Assembly (NCBI GenBank): GCA_016871445.1
Contig: VHDH01000002.1
Location: 1 to 64,000, forward strand
Reading direction: 5' to 3'
Origin: Verrucomicrobiota bacterium
GTDB taxonomy: Bacteria; Verrucomicrobiota; Verrucomicrobiia; Limisphaerales; SXTU01
DNA: 64,000 nt
Under the pieces are notes generated by a model that did no database searches, was not told the origin of the DNA, and saw nothing but the letters and a program-made list of their open reading frames with translations. Within the stretch, counting starts at the first letter, position 1; each line of letters opens with the position of its first letter. Both the position numbers and the translations under genes were made by a program. This document shows, piece after piece, positions 50,101 to 58,659 of the stretch.

Positions 50101-51703
50101 CCGCGCCGCCAAAGCCGGTCCAGTTTGCATTCAAATTCACGCTGGGGGTGAGACTGGCGCGCAGCATCAGCTCGGCGGCGAACGGGAAGAAGGTGTTCGG
50201 GTGCCAGTTGGTGAAGCCGGACGCCTCGCCGCCCACCGAGTCGAACCGTAAGTTCGGCGCGACGTAGCTCACGTTGGGCCAGTTGAGGTTGAATTTGTTG
50301 CTCACCGGCCAAGACTCCGTGCCCAGCACCTCCATCAGCCGGTAGGGCGCACGGCGCAGGGCGTCACCCGCCAGCGTGGGGGCGAGGTTAATGGCAAGGT
50401 TGCTCAGGTTTACGGTGAACGGCTGGTAATTTGGCCGCGTGGCCGAGAACAGCTCAGTCAAGTCAAAGTAATGACGCGCCTGGGGATGGGAGTTGGTGCC
50501 TCCGGGCCATGGAATGTTCGTGGCATCAACATTGTTTATGAACGCGGTGGAGTTCATCAGCGGGCCGTCACCTAAAACATCGAAGTTCGCGTTAGCCAAG
50601 GACAAGGCCGGCCCCGCGCCGAATAGGGCGGCGAGCGTGGGGCGATTGGCGTAACTGTCGTTGTTGCGGTAGTTCAGCAACAGGAGCGCATCGCGAAACG
50701 CATCCCTCCCGATAGGCGTCGCGGAACTCGGGGCGCCGGCAAGAGCGTAATTGTACAGATAATAGGCTGGGCCCAACTCGGTTAGCATTGCCGCGAGGTT
50801 AAATTCTTGCGGGCCAAGACCGAGGTTTCGGTAGTAACCCTCGGTGTTCAGGCCCAGACGCTTGGCTTGGTTGTGGATAAGATTGAGGTCCATCGCCTTG
50901 CCCGCGGGCGCAATGAGGTAAGCATAACGGCTCACGAAGCGGTTGTTTGGCCCATGTGGCTGGTCGGGATTTTCGAGCTGCCCGATCCAGTGCGGGTCGC
51001 CGGGGTTACGGCGATCCGTCGGGTCAAAGATGCCGTTACGGTTGAAGTCGAGGTAAAAGCGGCCAGCGCGAGACTCACTCAAGAGAACGTTGTTCGGGAA
51101 ACCGGGTGCAGGAAAGGCGCGGTTGTTGGTGAAACTAGGAGAGAATACGGGAACGCGAGGTTTGTATTGGAGGTTGCCGAGATTGACGAGCCACGGATTC
51201 AGGCCGGCGGCCATCGCGTTGGTGTGGTTAACGTTGGTGGGGCTGCTCACCGCCGGGAGAAAGCCCGCCAGGTTCTCGTAGTTGGTGGACACCATCACGC
51301 CGTAATTCCACTTGTCGCCGCTGATGAGCAGGCGCGCGAGGAGGTCCGCTTGGGCGAAATTAAGCGCAGCGTCGCGCGCGACTTGCGACTCACCTTGAGA
51401 GGTGATGGCCTCAATGGCACGGCGCTCGCGTCGCGCCACGCCTAAAAAGGCCACGACCATGAACGTGACGAGCGAGAGCATGATGAGCGTGGCCACTAAG
51501 GCAACGCCGGCGCGCCCGACTCCTTCTCCCTTTGGGCTGCGGGGGAAAAAGCTAGCCGCAGACCGGATCAGGGGGGCGGCCGCTTGTGCCATCGCAACCA
51601 ACCCTTCAACCCGGCCCTCTCCCCCCACTCCGCAAAGGGAGTGGATAAAACGATGCGACGGCCGAGCCTTCAAACCAGGATTAACTTGGCGGGGCAGCTT
51701 CAT
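47174..51703 (-). CDS. Verru_Chthon cassette protein A-like (1509 aa)
   Basis: GVALVATLIMLSLVTFMVVAFLGVARRERRAIEAITSQGESQVARDAALNFAQADLLARLL; position next to C-, B- and D-like genes. Confidence 0.8.
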   Translation of the reverse strand: MKLPRQVNPGLKARPSHRFIHSLCGVGGEGRVEGLVAMAQAAAPLIRSAASFFPRSPKGEGVGRAGVALVATLIMLSLVTFMVVAFLGVARRERRAIEAITSQGESQVARDAALNFAQADLLARLLISGDKWNYGVMVSTNYENLAGFLPAVSSPTNVNHTNAMAAGLNPWLVNLGNLQYKPRVPVFSPSFTNNRAFPAPGFPNNVLLSESRAGRFYLDFNRNGIFDPTDRRNPGDPHWIGQLENPDQPHGPNNRFVSRYAYLIAPAGKAMDLNLIHNQAKRLGLNTEGYYRNLGLGPQEFNLAAMLTELGPAYYLYNYALAGAPSSATPIGRDAFRDALLLLNYRNNDSYANRPTLAALFGAGPALSLANANFDVLGDGPLMNSTAFINNVDATNIPWPGGTNSHPQARHYFDLTELFSATRPNYQPFTVNLSNLAINLAPTLAGDALRRAPYRLMEVLGTESWPVSNKFNLNWPNVSYVAPNLRFDSVGGEASGFTNWHPNTFFPFAAELMLRASLTPSVNLNANWTGFGGADTNIVATNFYLGTNFISTNLNATLSLTNIPIFPFSYYLPEVHRLLQLTANLYDATTSDGNSPAYPTVWRPLFGFANTNLWPSNDFVNIIGYTTNGTDATNLLSLPVYDLSDPNARMLMYSTPAGTIGGPDLCHFAGTPVIIGVKKGYPNFNEFGVQTRFSVTRRLEFVKTNATNFSATAIVQTNESLIIGLTNVYGFEAWNSYSSAYPRPLQLVATNIARLVLNNEFGPIYTNVTTNSLSQSYSNWAGTASGYAAFKSFFFTNVPQLSLTNLAQGYAYATNYPPLAGFTNGGFIPAGSASGGPSIFNRSNGFPDLRLSITITNSIIFALVDNNRVVDFVNLTNLTASMNLAAALRVAGPGPLVTNPAAAVLDRLDMGDFWAANRTGPAPFGITRGISNQIAVATNLILPNIQRWRSGSPSPNVLQQVDRFRRWMGLSGVPSIPPNQSLNPNVLSVQAPFSPTRTVVFNTSWEVNDPLVHHTTRDISDPFQSSTVELVRPNFAPAPPGTIYRLDFGPGNTYRPSGGTNNFYSPWGRPPNLAGRVGLPNPYLLPTAFDMRLKDPGAWNSDAWDFPQRKFANLGWIGRVHRGTPWQTFYLKSDIPNSTNWFYWARSTGTMPTNDWRLVDVFTTAINADATRGLLSVNQTNSLAWAAALGGTLVLSNSGVTLVPITIEPASAPLSNLIGSLTNGLIQAKQRIPMWQPTLNYSAGDMVAYFNGPYGFVSYYRAVAGTIPINQNPFTQVSVGNFANWTTLASWNPAGIYNMGDLVERLGTSFYALRSGPAGPPEAVPTDWESFPQRSFTKVGSILSTPELSVQSPFLGVPKTYAFRLYGNGELAYVKGWYYQSRQANNNQYPTGDPNDQYWTPMPYPINDVAIERIPQQTLGLMYLEEHPRMVIYAYGQSLRPAERGVYVAGGPYSLMVTNYQITGESAVRALVRVEGLPEPGLLPRLPAGAPPVVTPRIYIESLRQLPEF
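51515..51650. repeat. Repeat-like leader segment in the cassette A-like gene
   Basis: gaaaaagctagccgcagaccggatcag ... ccctctccccccactccgcaaagggag; similar segment in the cassette B-like leader. Confidence 0.45.
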
Positions 51704-52533
51704 TGCAGGCCGGTACGGATGGGCACGTGCAGGTGGAACATGTGCACGGCGTCAACATTAGTAGCGAGGTAAGTCTTAGCGAGGTTGATATTGGGCAGGT
51801 AAACCCGGGCGCGCTCGGCGGTGCGATTATCCACGAACCCTAGTTCGACCTCCACATAAGAGGGGAGCGCATGGTTGGTCAGCACGGCGGCCCACGTCGC
51901 CGTGGGTACGGCAACATTGGTCGCCATCACCGGCACGCCGCTGGTGACGGCGGTGACGCGGAAGTGAATGACGTTGTCCGCGACGCGCTGCCAATAGGCT
52001 GGCGGCGGGAGCTGCAAGAAGAGCCGATTTTGGAGGCTCTGGTCAAAACGGTTTGCGTTGGTGGTCCAGCGCCAAAGCGTGCCCAGCCCGTAGGCGGCGG
52101 GCTGGGTTGGGTCGTTGGGGTCGGCCACACGGTAGCTCACGCCCATCCAGTTGAAGGGCGTAGCGGCTGGATCGAGCGAGATGAAGTAGAGGTCCTGCAA
52201 GAGGTTCTGCTGCACGACGTTCGTCCCGTTGTTGATCATCGCGAATGAGCCGGCAGACCAGTTGGTGCTGGTATAGAAGTTGACCGCCAGCATGCCGGCC
52301 GCAGAATGCCCAGCCGCCATCTGCGAAACATCCCGCTGGATTAGGTGCGCCGCCGCACGACCGGTCTCAAACTTGTCCACCTCACGTACCGCCTTGCGCA
52401 TCTGCGTCTGCGTGCGATCGAACATCTGGTAGAGCGCCAGAATGATGAACGAGATGAGACTCACCGCCACGAGCAATTCGAGGACGGTCACGGCGCGAAC
52501 GCTGGGACGAAAAATCTGGCGGTGGAGGTTCAT
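51700..52533 (-). CDS. Verru_Chthon cassette protein C-like prepilin
   Basis: VRAVTVLELLVAVSLISFIILALYQMFDRTQTQMRKAVREVDKFETGRAAAHLIQRDVSQMA; ATGA overlap with A. Confidence 0.82.
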   Translation of the reverse strand: MNLHRQIFRPSVRAVTVLELLVAVSLISFIILALYQMFDRTQTQMRKAVREVDKFETGRAAAHLIQRDVSQMAAGHSAAGMLAVNFYTSTNWSAGSFAMINNGTNVVQQNLLQDLYFISLDPAATPFNWMGVSYRVADPNDPTQPAAYGLGTLWRWTTNANRFDQSLQNRLFLQLPPPAYWQRVADNVIHFRVTAVTSGVPVMATNVAVPTATWAAVLTNHALPSYVEVELGFVDNRTAERARVYLPNINLAKTYLATNVDAVHMFHLHVPIRTGLQ

Positions 52534-53384
52534 TGGCCCCGGTAGGTTGTGCTATGGAACAACTGTCCGCCGTAGGTGCTCACCTCTAACTGTCCGCTGA
52601 CGAGCGTACGCACCACTACTTGGCGCTCGCCCACTCTCCAAGGGGTCGAGGTTGAGTCATACACCGGCCAGGAAAAGGTAAGCTTTACTTCATATAGATT
52701 GTTAACGAGGAAGGTCGTGTGACCACCATCGTTGGTTCGACCGCGCGGATACTCTAATTGCAGGGGGTCCCCCGCGTGGCGACTCACCTCAGAGGTCACG
52801 ACGTAGCTGAACGCCATGTTGGTACCCGCGAGGGCCGAGTCCCCCAAGTTCCCGCTGAGGGCGCGAAAATGCGCCCGGTTCAGGCCACCGTTAGTTGAGT
52901 TGGTCGTGTCCCAGCGAGGGATGCTCAGGCGCGCGATCACATCCAGCGGCGTCCACGCGCCCGCCGGCGGCACGGACGGCCCGCTAAAGCCAAGCAACGA
53001 GCTAGAGAGCACGGTTAGCCCCGCGCTGTTGGGACCGCCCCGGATGGCCTCCAGCAGCAACGCCGCGTCTTGCGAGATTATAGTGTCCTCCCGGTTCTCT
53101 TTCTGCACGTTCAACCCAAACGGCATCACGCCAATGATGGCGACCATTGCAAATGCCACGATGGCGAGGCTCAACGCGACCTCGACCATCGTGAAGGCGC
53201 GAGTGCGGTGGGGATGGCCTTGGGCCTTCACGTAACGAGGAGAAAAAGTGGCCGCCGAACGCATGAGGGTTGTGACCTCCAACGCCAACACGGGCACCTC
53301 CTCACCCCTAGCTTCGCAAACGGCAAGGGAGGAATGTCCACCGCAGGTGCGCGGGGCAGTTAAAGATGGCAGCTTCACCTTCAT
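52530..53384 (-). CDS. Verru_Chthon cassette protein B-like prepilin
   Basis: AFTMVEVALSLAIVAFAMVAIIGVMPFGLNVQKENREDTIISQDAALLLEAIRGG; ATGA overlap with C. Confidence 0.82.
   Translation of the reverse strand: MKVKLPSLTAPRTCGGHSSLAVCEARGEEVPVLALEVTTLMRSAATFSPRYVKAQGHPHRTRAFTMVEVALSLAIVAFAMVAIIGVMPFGLNVQKENREDTIISQDAALLLEAIRGGPNSAGLTVLSSSLLGFSGPSVPPAGAWTPLDVIARLSIPRWDTTNSTNGGLNRAHFRALSGNLGDSALAGTNMAFSYVVTSEVSRHAGDPLQLEYPRGRTNDGGHTTFLVNNLYEVKLTFSWPVYDSTSTPWRVGERQVVVRTLVSGQLEVSTYGGQLFHSTTYRGQ
53205..53345. repeat. Repeat-like leader segment in the cassette B-like gene
   Basis: gaaaaagtggccgccgaacgcatgag ... cctcctcacccctagcttcgcaaacggcaaggga, resembling the cassette A leader. Confidence 0.45.
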
Positions 53385-54388
53385 TGGATTTGAGGGCGGA
53401 TGGCGCGGCCCCGCCCGGTCACACGATCCAGTCGCACGCCGTAAAGCTCCACTACTCGGGGCGAGCCTCCCACCGGGGCGTAGTTGCCGCTGGCCAGCGT
53501 GCCACGAAAGGTTCGGCCCGCCAGATAGGTCGTCGCGCCATACTGAACGGACGACCCTGGCATGCCGGCCACGAGATACTCGATGTTCGGCACGATGCCG
53601 CCCGCCGGCACGGACACAGCGACCTCAATGGCATCGGTGGGTTCCACGATGTTGCGTGGACCGTTGGCTTCCTTACGGTGTAGGACGCTGCCTTGGATAA
53701 TCGGCAGAGTTATGTCGCCGGGGTGGCGGTGCAGTTGGCCCTGCTCATCGAAGGCAATGAACGGCAGCGGCAGCGCCCACGCGCCGGCCGACTCCTCCAC
53801 TGGGAAACTATAGGTTAGCGGACTGCCCGCAACGTTGTGGAAAATGTTGGGATTGTAGAACGCACTGGTGGGAATGAATGCGCCGTCCGGCAGGGAGTGC
53901 CATTCTGTGAGGTAACGCGGCGTATTCTGGCCCGGTTGGTCGCCCACCTGCCGGGGCGTGAAAACCACGTAACTAGTCAACTGCCCGCCGATCACGCTGT
54001 TCGCAGCCTGATTGGTGAAAAGATAATTGGTTTGAAACGCGGTGAGGCTGCCGAACCAAGACAAGTCGGGTGCGAAGACTACATACACCTTCGTACGCCC
54101 GCTCATGGCCTTGAGCCGAGCGAGGGCCAAGTCGTCCTGCAACTGCCGGGTGGCGGACTCCAATGCTTCACCCTTCTTTCCCGCTTTCGTGAACGACGGC
54201 ACGGTCATCGCTGCCAACATGCCGATGATGCCCAACACCACCAACATCTCGATGAGGGTGAAGGCAGCTACTCTCGAACCCGTCAGCCCCCCCCTCGCCC
54301 CATCCCCCTCCCCTCCTCCAAGGAAGTGAGCGGGCGCCCGCAGTGCGGGTGAAAAGTGGCTCGTCGATTGAGGGGAGGCCACGTTCAT
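53381..54388 (-). CDS. Verru_Chthon cassette protein D-like prepilin
   Basis: AAFTLIEMLVVLGIIGMLAAMTVPSFTKAGKKGEALESATRQLQDDLALARLKAMSGRTKVYVVFAP; ATGA overlap with B. Confidence 0.82.
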   Translation of the reverse strand: MNVASPQSTSHFSPALRAPAHFLGGGEGDGARGGLTGSRVAAFTLIEMLVVLGIIGMLAAMTVPSFTKAGKKGEALESATRQLQDDLALARLKAMSGRTKVYVVFAPDLSWFGSLTAFQTNYLFTNQAANSVIGGQLTSYVVFTPRQVGDQPGQNTPRYLTEWHSLPDGAFIPTSAFYNPNIFHNVAGSPLTYSFPVEESAGAWALPLPFIAFDEQGQLHRHPGDITLPIIQGSVLHRKEANGPRNIVEPTDAIEVAVSVPAGGIVPNIEYLVAGMPGSSVQYGATTYLAGRTFRGTLASGNYAPVGGSPRVVELYGVRLDRVTGRGRAIRPQIQ

Positions 54389-54392
54389 AAAC

Positions 54393-55121
54393 TTACTTCC
54401 AACTTAGGATATTGTCCTTATTCGGCTCCGCATTTGCAGCAGTGGATGTGCTAAACATTCCATCCGGACCGAAGGAGAAGACCATCGCAGAGTCCTTAAG
54501 CGCCCAGTTGCCACCGAACTGGACCAATCCCGCGCCCCCTACACTCACGGTGCTGAGGCCATAAACCGGATTGGAAACCCAGCCATCGTAGTTTAAGTCT
54601 AAGGAGACGATGTATGGACTACCCCACGGGTCACGCATCACGCCGTCGGTGCCCAGGCCCGCGCCTGAGGCAGCCCCAGAGGACTTGGCATTAAAATAAG
54701 GAGTGCGCCGCGGGTTTTTGGCATTGCCTTGGATCGAGGCATGGGGCGTGTAGCCCGGGAAGGTTCCAGCCGTGAGGATGACCATCAGTTCCGCGTTGCT
54801 GGCCTGATAGCCGGTGCCGTTGACGATGTTCGTGCCGTAGCCGGTGCCCGTGGTGCCATACGTAAAGTCGCTGCCCACGCCCGCCGCCGCGCTGGATGCC
54901 GGCAGGCGGCTATAGTCGTTCTGATATAAGCTAATGGCACTCTTGATGTCCGCCGAGTCTTTCTGACCCTGCACGGTCTTGGCCCTTTTCTTTACATTGC
55001 CCACGGCGGGCAGAATGAGGCCGGCAAGCACGCCAATAATACTGATGACCACCAGCAACTCGATCAGGGACATGGCCTGCCGAGGTTTGCAGATGCGGGT
55101 GAGATAAGGATTAAGTTTCAT
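54393..55121 (-). CDS. Type II secretion GspG-like prepilin
   Basis: ORF to 55193; start taken at [91 protein letters not shown]. Confidence 0.86.
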   Translation of the reverse strand: MKLNPYLTRICKPRQAMSLIELLVVISIIGVLAGLILPAVGNVKKRAKTVQGQKDSADIKSAISLYQNDYSRLPASSAAAGVGSDFTYGTTGTGYGTNIVNGTGYQASNAELMVILTAGTFPGYTPHASIQGNAKNPRRTPYFNAKSSGAASGAGLGTDGVMRDPWGSPYIVSLDLNYDGWVSNPVYGLSTVSVGGAGLVQFGGNWALKDSAMVFSFGPDGMFSTSTAANAEPNKDNILSWK

Positions 55122-55135
55122 ATGGGTTATTGAAA

Positions 55136-55807
55136 TCAGTTCCAGTTGCCGATGATGTTGGTGCCGCCGCCTCGCCGCTTGAACTCGGCCCAAAGGTCGA
55201 AACTCTTCGGATTGCGACCGTTAACCGGATACGCACGGTAGCGCCAGACGTTGGTGACGCCCATGGGATGCTCGGCGGGAACCCGCAGGAACATCGCGGC
55301 GTTAGCGATGCCAGAAACGGCGTTGGTGACATAAACGAAGGTAGCATTTTCTCCCGAGCCGCCACCGGTGATGAAGGAACGTGCTTTCCCGCTCGGGGGG
55401 GTGACGTTCACGAAGCCAGCCACCGCAAAATAATGATTAACCTCATTTGGACCGGCCGTGCGAATGGTGTGGGCCGGATCCAATTCAGAGGTGAAGTTTG
55501 CACCTGACCGCCGCACGCCACCCAACTCGTAGGCAAGCGGGTTCCAAGCAGGGTTGTTGGAGGCCATTATCGGGTTGTCCGGCGGATAAGCCCCGTACTG
55601 CTTCTTATAACTCTCGATGGCCAGCACGAGTTTGGCGAGTTGAGTCTTTATTGCCGCCTCCTCCTTTTTGCCGCGCGCCGCGGCCAGGCCCACCACCGTG
55701 AGGCTAGCAATGATGCCGATAATCGAGATTACCATCAGCAATTCTATAAGCGTAAATGCCCGCCAGCCGCACCCTAATTGTCCCTTGTTGCTCGTCATCA
55801 TTCTCAT
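55136..55807 (-). CDS. GspG-like prepilin
   Basis: [68 protein letters not shown] overlap with the upstream antitoxin-like gene. Confidence 0.86.
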   Translation of the reverse strand: MRMMTSNKGQLGCGWRAFTLIELLMVISIIGIIASLTVVGLAAARGKKEEAAIKTQLAKLVLAIESYKKQYGAYPPDNPIMASNNPAWNPLAYELGGVRRSGANFTSELDPAHTIRTAGPNEVNHYFAVAGFVNVTPPSGKARSFITGGGSGENATFVYVTNAVSGIANAAMFLRVPAEHPMGVTNVWRYRAYPVNGRNPKSFDLWAEFKRRGGGTNIIGNWN

Positions 55808-56097
55808 CGTATTGCCTTATCTTTGAGTTCTTGTTCCATTCGTTCGCTTAACCACTGCTTGACCATGCTCTGATAGTTCAAAAAGCGCGATCGTGCTAGG
55901 CGCTTGATGCGCGAGAGCATCCGCGGATCCATCCGCAAGGTGACCGTCACCGACTCCGTCGATTCCGCGCCCGCCACCACCGCTGCATCCATCAGCCTCA
56001 GGTCCAACCGATGCTGCTGCCAAAAATCCGCCTCGTCGCCCTCGCTCTCGAAGGCCGGCACCAAGTCCCAATTGGAAATCACCGTCATTTTAATCAC
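55804..56097 (-). CDS. BrnA/CopG-type antitoxin-like protein
   Basis: DEADFWQQHRLDLRLMDAAVV...SVTVTLRMDPRMLSRIKRLARSRFLNYQSMVKQWLSERMEQEL (RHH-like C-terminus). Confidence 0.75.
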   Translation of the reverse strand: MIKMTVISNWDLVPAFESEGDEADFWQQHRLDLRLMDAAVVAGAESTESVTVTLRMDPRMLSRIKRLARSRFLNYQSMVKQWLSERMEQELKDKAIR

Positions 56098-56383
56098 GCG
56101 TTTCCAGCAGTTGCGTCACGCGCCGCTTGTAAAAGAACTGCTCTTCCTGCAAAAACTCCCGCGCGTAGATTACCCGTACCTGCTTGCCGTTCGTGCGATA
56201 CACGCTGAACACGCCCACCCCACGCGCCGAACGACCCAGATTAAAATAGCGCGCCTGACCCGCAAATCGCGGGGAGTCCGGCAGCAACCGCACCACAAAG
56301 GCGTCTTCAAAGGAATCCTCTACGTCCTGTTGCGTCAGCTCACCCGTTGGGGTGAACGAGGGTTGATTCCAATCAAAATCCAT
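56090..56383 (-). CDS. BrnT-like toxin
   Basis: MDFDWN...DVEDSFEDAFVVRLLPDSPRFAGQARYFNLGRSARGVGVFSVYRTNGKQVRVIYAREFLQEEQFFYKR resembles the BrnT fold; overlaps the antitoxin by 8 bp. Confidence 0.72.
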   Translation of the reverse strand: MDFDWNQPSFTPTGELTQQDVEDSFEDAFVVRLLPDSPRFAGQARYFNLGRSARGVGVFSVYRTNGKQVRVIYAREFLQEEQFFYKRRVTQLLETRD

Positions 56384-56665
56384 GAGAAATGCGCTATGCG
56401 ATGAATCTCCAATGAACGTCCGGTGTCACGACAATGTATTTACCGACCTGAGCATGGGTGGTCAAACCGGGTTTTCACCTTAGATTCTCAAAAATGACTG
56501 TTTTAAGCCTTTCCGCCAAATATCCACTGGCACCTGTGCTTTAGTGAGCTTTTTCAGTGACAAAATCGAATCTCTACACCTTTTGGGTCCAACTACAGGC
56601 TAAGCTCAGGGAAATGAAGCCTTGCGCTAAGGTGTTTTACCTTTTCAATTCCGCCCTTAATTGAA

Positions 56666-58555
56666 ATGAGCGGCCATCCCGGATTCGGTGCCCACACCGA
56701 CCCCAGCTTCAAATCGAAGCCGCGCTCGACCAGCGAGGTCGTGCGGCGCGTGGGCGTTTATTTGCTGCCCTACAAGTTAATGGCGCTTGGCACCATCGCC
56801 TTCGCGCTGCTCTCGCTTGCCGCCGCCTTCACCTACCCGAAACTCACCCAGCACGTTATTGACGAGGTCATCACCAAGAAAAACACCGCCAGCCTTGCGC
56901 CTGTGATGGCCTTACTCATTGGTGCGTTCTTTCTCCGCGAATTGTTCAACGGCTTACGCATTCGCCTTAACAACGGCTTGGAGCAATTGGTCATCCTCGA
57001 CATCCGCCGCGATGTGTATGCCCGCCTGCAGCGCCTGCCGGTCGGCTGGTTCGACCAGCGTGCATCCGGTGACCTGATGACTCGCGTCATCGAAGACGTA
57101 AACAGCATGGAGCGCCTGCTCATTGACGGCACAGAGCAAGGCACCGTCGCCGTCCTGAGTATTGGCGGCGTCCTGACGATTCTGTTTTGGACCAATCCCG
57201 TGCTAGCCGGCGTCGCACTCCTGCCGCTGCCCGTCCTCATTGGTGGCGCCCTCTGGTATACGCTCACCGCCCACCAGCGGTACCGCGCGCAACGCCAGGC
57301 CGCAAGTGCCATGAACGCCCTGCTCATGGACAACCTTCAAGGCATCCGCCAAATTAAATCCTTTGGCCGCGAGCGTCACGAGGACGCACGCTTTGGCGCC
57401 CGTGCGGAGGAACTCCGCCAAGGCACGCTGACCGTCATGCGCGCTTGGTCCATCTACTCCCCCGCAATGGCCTTTGCCTCCTCGCTTGGGATCGGCTTGG
57501 TGCTCTGGTTTGGCGGAACACAAGTTCTCGCGAATAAGATGACCGTTGGTGAGTTGGTGCAATTTCTCCTCTACCTCGGCCTCTTCTACGAGCCGATTAG
57601 TCGTCTGCATGGCCTAAACCAAATGCTCCAATCCGCCCGTGCCGCCGCCGAGCGCGTTTTCGACATTATGGATGCAACGGAAGAACGCGAGGTATCGGCC
57701 GACACAAGAAGGCGCCTTTCGAACGCGGAAAACGAAAAGGGGCAGGCAGGATCCAATGGAAGCCTCCTCAGGGCGGAAGCACCACGCATGCGCGGCGAGG
57801 TCCACTACGAAAACGTCGGTTTCCAATATAGTCCCGAACGCGTCGTGCTGAAATCTGTCTCCCTCCATGCCCGGCCCGGGCAGATGACCGCGCTCGTCGG
57901 CCCCACTGGCTCAGGGAAATCCACACTCGTCAACCTCCTCCCCGCCTTTTACCAAGCCACAGCAGGCCGAGTTCTTATTGATGGTAGAGACACCCGCGAG
58001 TTGCCGTTGGAAACGCTGCGCGAACAAATCAGCGTGGTCGCGCAGGAGCCGTTCCTCTTCAACGGCACCATCCGCGAGAACATCCTCTACGGCCGCCTTG
58101 ACGCCACCGAAGCCGACCTTCACGCCGCCGCGAAGGCCGCCAACTGCCACGACTTCATCACCCGCCTGCCCGACGGCTACGACGCGCGCGTGGGCGAGCG
58201 GGGCGTAAAATTGAGCGTTGGGGAAAAACAGCGCGTGAGCATTGCCCGCGCGCTGGTCAAAAACGCGCCCATCCTCATCCTCGACGAAGCTACTGCCAGC
58301 GTGGACACCCAGACTGAAAAGCTAATTCAACAAGCGCTGGAACGCCTCATGGCTGGCCGCACCAGCTTCGTAATCGCCCACCGCCTGAGCACCATTCGCA
58401 CCGCCGACCAAATCCTCGTCCTTCGCCAAGGGGAAATTGTCGAGCGCGGCACGCACGAGGAACTCCTGGCCGCCGACGGCCTCTACGCAAAACTCGCGCG
58501 CATCCAAAACACTACTTTCATCGAGGAAAGCTTCGAGAGGCTCGCGGTGAATTAA
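56666..58555 (+). CDS. ABC transporter ATP-binding/permease protein (MsbA/multidrug type)
   Basis: Walker A LVGPTGSGKSTLVNLL, LSVGEKQRVSIARALVKNAPILILDEATASVD; N-terminal TM domain. Confidence 0.94.
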   Translation: MSGHPGFGAHTDPSFKSKPRSTSEVVRRVGVYLLPYKLMALGTIAFALLSLAAAFTYPKLTQHVIDEVITKKNTASLAPVMALLIGAFFLRELFNGLRIRLNNGLEQLVILDIRRDVYARLQRLPVGWFDQRASGDLMTRVIEDVNSMERLLIDGTEQGTVAVLSIGGVLTILFWTNPVLAGVALLPLPVLIGGALWYTLTAHQRYRAQRQAASAMNALLMDNLQGIRQIKSFGRERHEDARFGARAEELRQGTLTVMRAWSIYSPAMAFASSLGIGLVLWFGGTQVLANKMTVGELVQFLLYLGLFYEPISRLHGLNQMLQSARAAAERVFDIMDATEEREVSADTRRRLSNAENEKGQAGSNGSLLRAEAPRMRGEVHYENVGFQYSPERVVLKSVSLHARPGQMTALVGPTGSGKSTLVNLLPAFYQATAGRVLIDGRDTRELPLETLREQISVVAQEPFLFNGTIRENILYGRLDATEADLHAAAKAANCHDFITRLPDGYDARVGERGVKLSVGEKQRVSIARALVKNAPILILDEATASVDTQTEKLIQQALERLMAGRTSFVIAHRLSTIRTADQILVLRQGEIVERGTHEELLAADGLYAKLARIQNTTFIEESFERLAVN

Positions 58556-58659
58556 CGTTTGCCCGCGGGTAAGGCGATGACTCAGTTGTAATGACCGTCG
58601 CCTTCCACAACGCCTTCTTATCACCCTGAATCCGCTATATCAGCGGGCACTCCTTCGTG

